Of a DNA stretch of 64,000 nt, positions 58,201-62,700 are shown in pieces. Made by a program: the position numbers and the translations under genes. The notes below the pieces were generated by a model. It had not been told where the DNA came from and did no database searches. It saw nothing but the letters and a program-made list of their open reading frames with translations. Positions within the stretch are counted from its first letter, which is position 1; every line of letters starts with the position of its first letter. Source of the stretch: Fratercula arctica (taxonomy: Eukaryota > Chordata > Aves > Charadriiformes > Alcidae); assembly GCA_947846985.1 (NCBI GenBank), contig CANTUZ010000001.1, positions 109,385,757 through 109,449,756 on the forward strand, in the 5' to 3' direction.

Positions 58201-58570
58201 ACTGGCTTGATCCTATGCTAATCTGGGATATTTTACTAAACTAAATCTTCCCAATTCTAGCTATTCCTGGACAGTAACATTGTTAAGAAGTCCAAAATAA
58301 GTGATTTTCATGCAATACCTTGATATGTCGTATCTATGCACGATTGTTTATGAGTATGAAGAATTTCGTATTTTTTAACGCATCAACTTTTGTCCCAGAT
58401 CTGGTGCCTAGGTAATGAGACTCGATTTCATATCAACAAAACAGTAGATGCAGCCATTCGGTCTGTAGTAATAGGTGGCCTATATCCAGGTATTCAGTAC
58501 CGCGTGGAAGTTGCTGCGAGCACCAGTGCAGGTGTGGGAGTAAAAAGTGAGCCACAACCCATAATAATTG
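2108..58570 (+). CDS. ROBO2: ROBO2 (Roundabout guidance receptor 2), partial coding span of 12 exons
   Basis: This entry is the whole coding span; each exon is listed separately. ROBO2 is a single-pass membrane receptor for SLIT proteins that repels growing axons and acts in midline crossing, neuronal migration and kidney development. The exons join without a frame break: 569 codons with the 12-nt microexon, 565 without. They cover the end of Ig3 through FN3-3, roughly residues 270-840 of a protein of about 1,380. The gene is ROBO2 rather than ROBO1 because the Ig4 start reads [17 protein letters not shown] and the Ig5 start [11 protein letters not shown], which match ROBO2 as I know it. All exons have AG acceptors and GT donors. 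SLIT binding (Ig1-Ig2), the membrane segment and the cytoplasmic CC motifs are outside the window. Assignment is from recognised protein sequence, not from a search. Confidence 0.96.
2236..5523 (+). other. ROBO2: ROBO2 intron between the Ig3 exon and the microexon
   Basis: A 3.3-kb AT-rich intron. It holds a 9-nt G run at 3300-3308 and, near its end, a long pyrimidine tract (about 5466-5500). That tract sits some 20 nt upstream of the microexon acceptor instead of directly next to it. Two YCAY motifs (5498-5501 and 5506-5509) lie between the tract and the acceptor. No transposon is clearly recognised. Confidence 0.85.
5524..5535 (+). CDS. ROBO2: ROBO2 12-nt alternative microexon (e6b), encodes ARPV insert
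   Basis: The 12 nt ctcgccccgttg are flanked by AG (5522-5523) and a consensus donor GTAAGT (5536). Phase is 1 in and 1 out. Inclusion changes the Ig3-Ig4 junction from VRA-PPQ to VRARPVA-PPQ, adding four residues between the two Ig domains. An equivalent conserved microexon, called e6b, is known in mammalian ROBO1 and ROBO2. There, NOVA splicing factors control it during development and the isoforms differ in repulsive activity. That this exon is spliced in the same way here is inferred from position, size, phase and encoded residues. The acceptor looks weak: the 15 nt before AG are purine- and A-rich, as expected for a regulated exon. Confidence 0.9.
5544..5594 (+). promoter_or_regulatory. 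YCAY cluster, candidate NOVA intronic splicing enhancer
   Basis: Five YCAY tetramers lie within 51 nt of the microexon donor: CCAT at 5544 and 5556, TCAT at 5572, 5584 and 5591. NOVA1/2 bind clustered YCAY in RNA, and in the published NOVA map clusters just downstream of an alternative exon favour inclusion. The motifs are directly visible; binding and direction of effect are inference. A single RBFOX-type TGCATG also occurs at 5954-5959, further into the intron. Confidence 0.6.
5830..5902. repeat. Imperfect inverted repeat, possible decayed MITE-like element
   Basis: The ends agggcctg and caggccct are perfect 8-nt inverses. The arms continue as an imperfect palindrome, with ccattgaaatcaa on the left matching the inverse of ttgacttcggtga on the right. 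Similar 'attgacttcaatgg' palindromes are scattered in sauropsid genomes as old repeats. The family name is not certain to me. The inverted structure is visible; the transposon origin is inference. Confidence 0.45.
10447..10481. repeat. T-rich low-complexity tract
   Basis: Thirty-five nt of T with two single C interruptions. It could be an A-tail of a minus-strand insertion, but nothing recognisable lies next to it. Confidence 0.85.
11765..11796 (+). other. G-quadruplex-forming motif in intron
   Basis: Five or more G runs of at least three lie within 32 nt (G10, GGG, GGG, G6, GGG), separated by loops of only one or two bases. This satisfies the usual G3+N1-7 rule with very short loops. The G-rich strand is the sense strand, so the motif is also present in ROBO2 pre-mRNA. 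Folding and any effect are inferred. Confidence 0.7.
13678..14035 (-). mobile_element. CR1 LINE retrotransposon, 5'-truncated, antisense to ROBO2
   Basis: Read on the minus strand, the element ends at 13678 in the CR1 terminal repeat attctatgattctat. This is preceded by the typical avian CR1 3' region (for example ggtccctt and gatgatctttaaggtcc). It is cut off at the 5' side near 14035, as usual for LINE insertions primed from the 3' end. It contains the last 88 codons of ORF2, still open. CR1 is the dominant interspersed repeat of birds, which supports the host assignment. The exact 5' border is approximate, and no clear target-site duplication is expected for CR1. Confidence 0.95.
13764..14030 (-). 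pseudogene. C-terminal fragment of CR1 ORF2 (reverse transcriptase polyprotein tail)
   Basis: The minus-strand frame is open for 88 codons and ends in TAG at 13764-13766, the normal ORF2 end. It carries familiar CR1 tail motifs: [38 protein letters not shown] and FKARLDGAL. The usual motif is RHWNRLP, so the Trp here appears replaced by Gly. The reverse transcriptase and endonuclease domains are missing, so the fragment cannot be active. It is part of the CR1 copy, not a host gene. The lack of frameshifts over 267 nt suggests a fairly young insertion. Confidence 0.9.
14964..15035. repeat. Decayed palindromic repeat related to that at 5830
   Basis: ccaaag at 14972 and ctttga at 15020 flank an imperfect palindrome centred on taggagaattccta. 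The arms keep parts of the pattern 'ccaaagcccattgaagtcaatgg' seen in old sauropsid palindromic repeats. The identification is from pattern memory and is tentative. Confidence 0.35.
15774..15798. repeat. T-rich tract
   Basis: Mononucleotide T tract interrupted by cttc and followed by a CT-rich stretch. No attached element is recognised. Confidence 0.85.
16270..16295. repeat. A26 homopolymer followed by GA-rich sequence
   Basis: Twenty-six uninterrupted A bases run into agagagaaaag. It could be the tail of an old plus-strand retroposon, but the 300 nt upstream resemble nothing I know. Confidence 0.9.
17831..17950 (-). mobile_element. CR1 LINE 3'-end fragment, antisense
   Basis: The plus strand reads tcatagaatcatagaatctt, then ggttggaaaggacctttgag and atcatcgagtccaacc, the inverse of a CR1 3' end. 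After about 62 nt the match is broken by a short (CA)n/A-rich run (17890-17907). A weaker CR1-like stretch (gtccctagtgcatgccctgaag) then runs to about 17950. It is a different subfamily from the copy at 13678, because the bases next to the terminal repeat differ. The right border is approximate. Confidence 0.85.
19490..20040 (+). other. Long pyrimidine-rich intron segment
   Basis: About 550 nt are strongly enriched in C and T on the plus strand, with repeated short cttctt, ccttct and tctcct units but no exact tandem period. Nothing coding is recognised. It lies about 0.5 kb before the Ig4 acceptor. Confidence 0.6.
20525..20649 (+). CDS. ROBO2: ROBO2 exon: N-terminal half of Ig4
   Basis: This 125-nt exon completes the split Ala codon (phase 1) and ends on a codon boundary with Gln. 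It reads [16 protein letters not shown] and then [20 protein letters not shown]. Cys23 and Trp35 of the exon are the B-strand cysteine and C-strand tryptophan of the Ig core. The acceptor TTGTAG ends at 20524 and the donor is GTAAGC at 20650. Ig4 has been implicated in structural work on ROBO receptors in receptor-receptor contacts. The four microexon residues, when included, sit immediately before this domain and so alter the Ig3-Ig4 hinge. Confidence 0.97.
20650..25251 (+). other. ROBO2: ROBO2 intron within Ig4
   Basis: A 4.6-kb AT-rich intron. A pyrimidine-rich block of about 600 nt lies at 24265-24870. Open frames there on both strands come from skewed composition and not from a gene. No transposon is recognised in the rest. 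Confidence 0.8.
24265..24870 (+). other. Second pyrimidine-rich intron segment
   Basis: About 600 nt of C/T-rich plus-strand sequence with many ttcttt, cctttt and ctctc words, similar in composition to 19490-20040. I could not establish that the two are copies of one repeat. Confidence 0.55.
25252..25423 (+). CDS. ROBO2: ROBO2 exon: C-terminal half of Ig4
   Basis: This 172-nt exon starts on a codon boundary and ends with the first base of a Val codon (phase 0 in, phase 1 out). It begins [18 protein letters not shown]. The strand-F motif SDAGYYIC gives the second Ig4 cysteine (residue 38 of the exon), pairing with the cysteine in the previous exon. It ends with [14 protein letters not shown]. 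The acceptor TTTGCAG ends at 25251 and the donor is GTGAGC at 25424. Apart from a few conservative changes it matches ROBO2 of other vertebrates as I remember it. Confidence 0.97.
26987..27012 (+). other. G-quadruplex-forming motif in intron
   Basis: G9, then cgt, G8, then ac, G4. The long runs can supply four or more G3 tracts with short loops. It lies on the sense strand, so the RNA carries it too. The composition is visible; folding is inferred. Confidence 0.6.
28495..28519. repeat. A25 homopolymer
   Basis: Twenty-five A bases followed by gagagaagg. No recognisable retroposon body precedes it. Confidence 0.9.
31719..31924 (+). CDS. ROBO2: ROBO2 exon: N-terminal part of Ig5
   Basis: This 206-nt exon completes the Val codon (phase 1) and ends on a codon boundary. 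It opens [14 protein letters not shown], the Ig4-Ig5 linker and A strand. VNQTLAVDG carries an N-glycosylation sequon (N-Q-T). [15 protein letters not shown] supplies the B-strand Cys and C-strand Trp. It ends [10 protein letters not shown]. The acceptor TGTTTAG ends at 31718 and the donor is GTGAGT at 31925. Ig5 is the last Ig domain before the three FN3 domains; in family models it belongs to the membrane-proximal stalk and does not form the SLIT site. Confidence 0.97.
31925..35935 (+). other. ROBO2: ROBO2 intron within Ig5
   Basis: A 4.0-kb AT-rich intron. A G14 run lies at 32077-32090, just 150 nt past the donor. An A run at about 33674 and a T run at about 35290 are minor. No gene or recognised transposon. 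Confidence 0.8.
32077..32090 (+). repeat. G14 homopolymer
   Basis: Fourteen consecutive G bases followed by agaagaag. Long G runs close to a 5' splice site can bind hnRNP H/F. Here the distance is about 150 nt, so an effect is only possible. Confidence 0.85.
35936..36017 (+). CDS. ROBO2: ROBO2 exon: C-terminal part of Ig5
   Basis: A short 82-nt exon, phase 0 in and phase 1 out, with 27 codons: [12 protein letters not shown], then [22 protein letters not shown] is the strand-F motif with the second Ig5 cysteine. The acceptor TGTCTAG ends at 35935. The donor is GTAAAC at 36018, weaker than consensus at +5 and +6. Only 692 nt separate it from the next exon, the shortest intron in the window. 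Confidence 0.97.
36018..36709 (+). other. ROBO2: ROBO2 intron between Ig5 and FN3-1
   Basis: A 692-nt intron, AT-rich with a short ATATAT stretch near 36465-36480. Nothing else is seen. Confidence 0.85.
36710..36875 (+). CDS. ROBO2: ROBO2 exon: linker and N-terminal half of FN3-1
   Basis: This 166-nt exon completes a Glu codon (phase 1) and ends two bases into a Ser codon (phase 2). It encodes the Ig5-FN3 linker [18 protein letters not shown], then [19 protein letters not shown], the A and B strands of the first fibronectin type III domain. Trp36 of the exon is the conserved core tryptophan. It ends with [10 protein letters not shown]. The acceptor CCTCACAG ends at 36709 and the donor is GTATGT at 36876. 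In the linker it has GGATV and DIND; mammalian ROBO2 as I recall it has GATI and DLSD. The difference is mild and suits a non-mammal. Confidence 0.97.
36876..38581 (+). other. ROBO2: ROBO2 intron within FN3-1
   Basis: A 1.7-kb AT-rich intron with a T run at about 37867-37879 and another at about 38405. No gene or transposon is recognised. Confidence 0.85.
38582..38748 (+). CDS. ROBO2: ROBO2 exon: C-terminal half of FN3-1
   Basis: This 167-nt exon finishes the split Ser codon (phase 2 in, phase 1 out) and encodes 55 full codons starting [20 protein letters not shown]. The FN3 signature follows: [20 protein letters not shown], where the Tyr of the 'LxPxTxYxxxVRA' pattern is the core tyrosine corner. 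It ends [12 protein letters not shown]. The acceptor TTGCAG ends at 38581 and the donor is GTAATA at 38749, of moderate strength. With the previous exon it makes a complete FN3-1 domain. Confidence 0.97.
38749..42786 (+). other. ROBO2: ROBO2 intron between FN3-1 and FN3-2
   Basis: A 4.0-kb AT-rich intron. It contains only short low-complexity stretches, for example an (att)n run near 42448. No gene or recognised mobile element. Confidence 0.85.
42787..42908 (+). CDS. ROBO2: ROBO2 exon: linker and N-terminal part of FN3-2
   Basis: This 122-nt exon completes an Asp codon (phase 1) and ends on a codon boundary. It encodes [19 protein letters not shown], a linker characteristic of ROBO receptors. 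The first strands of FN3-2 follow, [18 protein letters not shown], then VTWT with the core Trp. The acceptor CCTGGCAG ends at 42786 and the donor is GTAAGG at 42909. Confidence 0.97.
44129..44160. repeat. 16-bp tandem direct repeat
   Basis: The unit tttgcccaagcaga occurs twice, at 44129-44142 and 44145-44158, with a 16-nt period. Two copies only. Confidence 0.8.
44366..44462. repeat. Compound TG/TA microsatellite
   Basis: Alternating tgtgtg and tatata blocks interrupted by a G7 run at 44401-44407 and ending in about nine TA units. Expected to be length-variable. Confidence 0.9.
44979..44994. repeat. T16 homopolymer
   Basis: Sixteen T bases, directly visible, with no recognisable element attached. 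Confidence 0.9.
46661..46692. repeat. A19 followed by (GA)n tract
   Basis: Nineteen A bases run directly into about seven GA units, a purine-only tract. Confidence 0.9.
46936..47030. repeat. TA/TG/CA-rich low-complexity region
   Basis: About 95 nt of alternating purine-pyrimidine sequence (gtatgtatatgtatatacat and similar), partly self-complementary. Probably a decayed compound microsatellite. Confidence 0.85.
48799..48809. repeat. C11 homopolymer
   Basis: Eleven C bases on the plus strand inside the FN3-2 intron. Confidence 0.9.
49553..49784 (+). CDS. ROBO2: ROBO2 exon: C-terminal part of FN3-2
   Basis: This is the largest exon here, 232 nt, phase 0 in and phase 1 out. It starts [20 protein letters not shown] and continues with [37 protein letters not shown] follows, with the FN3 core Tyr, then the exon ends [11 protein letters not shown]. 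The acceptor TTTCTAG ends at 49552. The donor is GTTAGT at 49785, with T at +3 where A or G is usual. The stretch [13 protein letters not shown] is the most divergent part compared with mammalian ROBO2 as I recall it (QATSSWQNLDA), lying in an exposed loop. Confidence 0.97.
49785..55481 (+). other. ROBO2: ROBO2 intron between FN3-2 and FN3-3
   Basis: A 5.7-kb AT-rich intron. A GC-richer region at 54479-54802 looks like an old hAT-type DNA transposon. Open frames near 52083-52817, 53197-53448 and 54408-54953 have no recognisable domain. A T12 run lies at about 52529. Confidence 0.8.
54479..54802. mobile_element. Probable decayed hAT-like non-autonomous DNA transposon
   Basis: This segment is richer in G and C than its surroundings. 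It contains words typical of a common sauropsid hAT-derived repeat: ggctttgccagcatagct, ctgctggtgtagctgcaag, agccagtgtagcagggctgg. It ends in cttgtagatatggcctta, which resembles the terminal sequence of that family. The left end (ggcctcacaagaag) is an imperfect match for the inverse. Identification is from pattern memory without a library search, and the borders are approximate. Confidence 0.45.
55482..55606 (+). CDS. ROBO2: ROBO2 exon: N-terminal half of FN3-3
   Basis: This 125-nt exon completes an Ala codon (phase 1) and ends on a codon boundary at Lys. It reads [20 protein letters not shown], with an N-glycosylation sequon [22 protein letters not shown] then supplies the core FN3 Trp, and the exon ends with EYK. 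The acceptor GGTGTAG ends at 55481. The donor is GTAGAA at 55607, weak from +4 onward. The correct 3' border follows from the frame: reading on meets a stop within 20 codons, and the exon at 58399 begins with the expected IWCLGNET. Confidence 0.96.
55607..58398 (+). other. ROBO2: ROBO2 intron within FN3-3
   Basis: A 2.8-kb AT-rich intron with a T-rich stretch at about 55759-55780. No gene or mobile element is recognised. Open frames at 55861-56145 and 57334-57615 show no domain. Confidence 0.85.
58399..58570 (+). CDS. ROBO2: ROBO2 exon: C-terminal half of FN3-3
   Basis: This 172-nt exon has phase 0 in and phase 1 out and encodes 57 codons: [19 protein letters not shown], then [20 protein letters not shown], then [18 protein letters not shown]. 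It has two N-glycosylation sequons (N-E-T and N-K-T) and the FN3 tyrosine-corner pattern '[14 protein letters not shown]'. The acceptor TGTCCCAG ends at 58398 and the donor is a consensus GTAAGT at 58571. The next constitutive exon, which carries the juxtamembrane region and the membrane segment, was not found before 64000. Confidence 0.97.
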
Positions 58571-58748
58571 GTAAGTGATTGTCTGTTTTGTTGTTTTGTT
58601 TTGCCTGTTTCGGCTTTCAGAGGTGCTTTCATAAATCACTTCTGGAAGCACAAAAATCCATGGAGCAAAAGACGAGATTCGAATAGAGCTAGTTAGTTAG
58701 CTTTTAACGTCCCACTGCCTGCTGACGTTGTGTTTTCTCTTTGTGCAG

Positions 58749-58772
58749 AGTTCTCGCAGCCAATGAAGGGAA
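58749..58772 (+). CDS. Candidate ROBO2 24-nt juxtamembrane microexon (unconfirmed)
   Basis: An acceptor with a strong pyrimidine tract (gttgtgttttctctttgtgcag, quoted as 58727-58748) is followed after 24 nt by the donor GTATGT at 58773. Length is divisible by three. Entered in phase 1 from the FN3-3 exon, it reads E-F-S-Q-P-M-K-G and leaves in phase 1, so the downstream frame is kept. Three TGC motifs (58716, 58720, 58744) lie in or just before the tract, a feature of SRRM4-dependent neural microexons. The insert would sit between FN3-3 and the membrane, near the region where ROBO receptors are shed by metalloproteases. No exon of this kind is known to me; chance occurrence is possible. Confidence 0.35.
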
Positions 58773-59024
58773 GTATGTTCCCGAGACACATGAGAAAATG
58801 CAGATAATCTACTGAAACTGATTTAATATATTTTTAAAATGAATTTACCACTTCTGCAGGTTGACGGATTTATGGAACTAACAGCTCATGCTCCCTTTTC
58901 CTCCTGTTCAGATGACTGTAATATTGCCTTACTCATACTGTTGGTGCCTAAGGCACTATTTACAGTTGGTTTTCTGAACATTTGAAGTCAGTGTTTCTCA
59001 GGTATCCCAGGCAGATGAGCTTCC

Positions 59025-59098
59025 TCTGTCAGAGACCTTTAGTCCAAATAATAGAGAGCAATCTGTCAGAGACCTTTAGTCCAAATAATAGAGAGCAA
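59025..59098. repeat. Perfect 37-bp tandem duplication (2 copies)
   Basis: The unit starting tctgtcagagaccttt and ending agagagcaa occurs at 59025-59061 and again at 59062-59098, with no mismatch between copies. The identity points to a recent duplication, or possibly an assembly artefact. Confidence 0.95.
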
Positions 59099-62000
59099 AG
59101 GTAGTATTGTCGTCCCTGCCTTTGAAATGACTGTTTCTTATTAGTGGTTTCCATGCTGAATTAATTTCCTGACCTGAGGGAAACACAGATTGCTTAATTG
59201 TTTAATGATATTCAGGTTCCTTATGCATCAAAACAGAAATAGAGGTACATCAACTTTGAATATATTGTCACCGGAGAAGGAAATATAAGACTGGAGGTGT
59301 AGGTAACAATGGTTTTAGAAAAAGGCAGCCACAGAAACACCAAAGAAAGAGCGGAAAAAAAATTTCTAGAATTGAAAGCAAGAAATTGATTTTGGAAAAT
59401 GCAAGAAACCTGTCATCTAATAGGCCTGAATTTTGGACCTCTGTGTGAATGACTGATGTTGTGAGACTAGTCTGTCATTGCATTTGCTTTGAGCAGTACT
59501 TCTTTTTCATATTTCACTAAGGAGTCCATCTAGCCAGGCACTAAACACACTGGGCTTGTCCTAGCAAAACATTTAAGCGTGTTGCATTTTAAGCATGTGA
59601 GTAGCCTTATGTCACTTAATGTGTTGTGAGTTAAACTTGCACCAAAATGCTTTGCTGGATAAGTCCCAGAATGCTCAGCCCCGCATCCGGGTACAGTCCT
59701 TCGTTCTGACTTTTTCCTTATAAAAAATAACTAGTTTAATTAAGAGTCAAATAGAGAGAGATCTGTATTGTTGCAAGGAGGCGGAAAGGATGTTAAGATG
59801 CAAATGAAGTACAAAAAGTACTTTAAAGTACAAAAGAAAGAAAAAAGCTGTTTGGCATTTGGAGACTAAATTTTGCATTGTTAAACTTACATTTGAATGA
59901 TCCTTAAATGATCCCAGAATGTCCGCTTCAGCAAGTGGCATCTTTGCAAATTTAAGAGTCCTTTGCATGAAAAGTAAAGTAGAGTCTTTTCTCTTTGGGT
60001 TGTGTTTCTGCAGTCATTTCTGTTTCCCCTTTTGGGAGCCCAAAGCTGGATGTGGTTATTACTTGTATGGTCTGTTTCTCCATTTTCTTTCGGTCCAATT
60101 TTTGTGTTGCTTATCAACTGCTGGTAGTTATTTCTCAGACTATAAATTTGCTTTATAAAGATCACAATGTTTAAGTGATACCATTTCTGGAAAATCTGAG
60201 TTGGAACCACTTGACGTTTGACTGACAATCAAGAACATAAAATAAGAAAATTATTTTTTTAGGTAAACTGTAAAAAAATAATTACCTGGATTACAAATGA
60301 GCTAATGAATAAACCTTAAAATATCATCATGAATGGGAAAACATTATGTAATGATTGCATTAGAATGGATTCCTATACGGCCTACTGATTAGCTATACTA
60401 TTTAACAGCTTGCAAACAGAATGAACAATTGCAGAAATGCTGAATTGTGGAGAGAGCAGGTCAGTGATGCAGAAGAGTTAAGCTGTGTTGCTAAACAGTA
60501 CGACTTTCATTGTCATGAAATACGGAGTCCAGTGTATAAATAGAAAGAAGATGTTGTTCTTAAGTATAGGGCATGTTCTTCTAAGAAGTTGTTTTTCTCC
60601 TGGAAAGAACTGATTCTTATAGTGGATAATCGACTACTGACTTCCCAGAGCAATTCTAGATAACAGATCTGTTACAATCCAGAAAGTAAAACCAGGAGAA
60701 TATGGAGCAGTAGGAAGTATATTATTTCTTTAGTTAGAAATGGTGTCACTGTAACAGGAATCCTGTCCCTATACTTCAAGCAGAACAATGAAAAAAATGA
60801 TGGAAGACTCAAAGAGAATCAAGAAAAAAAATGTTATGATCACTTTTGATATGCTAAACAATTTCAGTTGTCAAACCAGAAATAAAATTGGAGATCACGG
60901 CAATGTTGGTTAATGGTATAACTATTATTTCTCTTCATCAGTTAGGCTGTTCACTTTTACATTCCATCATTGGCATAATAATATGAGGAACAGCTGCAAA
61001 CTTTCACAGTAATAGGTACAATCGAATCTGATGTGTCTAATTAATTTTTGGTCCGACAAATTAGTTTTGTTCTTCATTACTCTCCAATGGGAGGAAGACA
61101 TTATATTTCATTATGTTTTTGTCTTCAGGAACAATGGAGCGTTACAGGTCGCACACTTCCCTTGTCTATGTTCTAATTAGTTGAACTGACAGCATCGTTA
61201 CAGAAACACCTGCAGTATATGAAATAGTACACTGGTACCTTAGATGACATATTTATTACTTCTGCTTAAATATTATATAAAGAAATACAAAATGCATGCC
61301 GTTTCCCCAAACCCCACTGATTATATTAATTTTATCAAATGTCGGTGAGTAACATTCATCTGTATCCATTTGTTTTTTATTCATTGAATTCACAAAGCAT
61401 ACCTTATTTTGAAATGTAAATGAATTATTGCTTTTGCAGTTGTAATTGCTAGCCACTGAAGCGTAAGAGCAAACAGCCAGACTGCAAACTTTAGAAAGTA
61501 ATTTGGAGACAGATTGCCCCTTCCCCTAGAAAAGAGGGGGAGAGTGTAAAGTCCACTGAAAGCTCTCCCCAGGCTCTCTGAAGTTTGCTCTTGCATCCTC
61601 CATTCTCAAAAGACTCATTTCTGACCTTAGAGAAGAAAACGGGATCTTCAGACTTTTTGGAGGCTTTAGCGGGAAGCAGTTGTTCTTTTCTTGAGTCCAG
61701 GAGTGTCCGCTCCCAAAGCCGGTGTCTCTGAAGCGCTTCCCTGCCTGCTTTTCTCCATGGCAGCACGGCTGCCTCCGCAGCAGTGCTGACATTACCTGTT
61801 TCCTCACCATCCCACTGCCTTTACCTCTCCTCCAAAGGGCACAGAAATTAACTGAAAGTTAATGGCAATTAGAGCAACATCAGCTCCCATGCTGATTTCT
61901 ACTAGCAAATCAATTGTGTGCCTGGAAGGGCATGCCGTAGAGTGCCTCTTTCTATTAGTTTTAGTCTCAGCACTTCCTCTTGCAGCACTGGGGTGCACCT

Positions 62001-62509
62001 ATGGGTTGGGTCCATGCGCAGAAAAAAAGGGGAAAATCCGATGAAGGAGTCACTGCTGCCTCCCTTCTTTTTCTTGTTACAGGTGTTCACTGAGTTCCGT
62101 TCTCGTTTACTGCGTCAGTAACCACCGGGCCTTTGGCAGCAGCAAGACAAAATAGGAAAGGATAGCTGCAGCTACCAGCCCCTGGTGCCAGTAAAGCTGA
62201 CCAGTGTGGCCAGTATAGACTGGTGCATGATACCAGTACAGGTGTACTGCCTCTGTATACATTAGCCAGCGTAGTCTGTCAACATCCTTCTGTGGGATCT
62301 ATTTTGTGTGTGGGAAGCCTCTTTTGTTTCTTGCACAGAACTACTGAAAGCAAGCCAAGCTCTAGCACGGTTTCAACAGCCTGTTTGCAAAAGCAGACGG
62401 TCATCATTACTAAATATTGACATGGTGCTGAAAGAGACAAAGCTTAATAAAACAACTGAGATCATTAACAGTGTGATAGCAATGTAATGCAGTGCATCGC
62501 ATTTCTTCC

Positions 62510-62700
62510 CGAGCGACTCAGCCCAGCTCTGAACACAACTTAGGGCCTGAAGCTGTGTCTTGGCTGGGGCAGCGCCGGTCCCTGGGGCAGGGGGGCAGCC
62601 TGGGCAGGAAAGGCACCCTCAGCCCAACCGACCCTCCGGGAGGGATCCTCATCCACAACTCGACTGGTGTAAACTCTGGGTCTCCTGCAAAGAGGTGTCC
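62510..62700. other. GC-rich block in AT-rich intron
   Basis: About 190 nt with clearly raised G+C, including several G4-G6 runs (for example 62582-62596) and CpGs, set in AT-rich intron. AATAAA hexamers flank it at about 62445 and 62706. A 72-codon plus-strand frame crosses it but has no recognisable domain. It may be an old transposon, a regulatory element or an unannotated exon; I cannot tell which. Confidence 0.4.

Noticed and set aside
2108..58570. Assignment to ROBO1 instead of ROBO2
   Set aside because: Ig4 begins [17 protein letters not shown] and the linker reads [19 protein letters not shown], which fit ROBO2; ROBO1 as I know it begins Ig4 with EPPHFVVKPRDQ.
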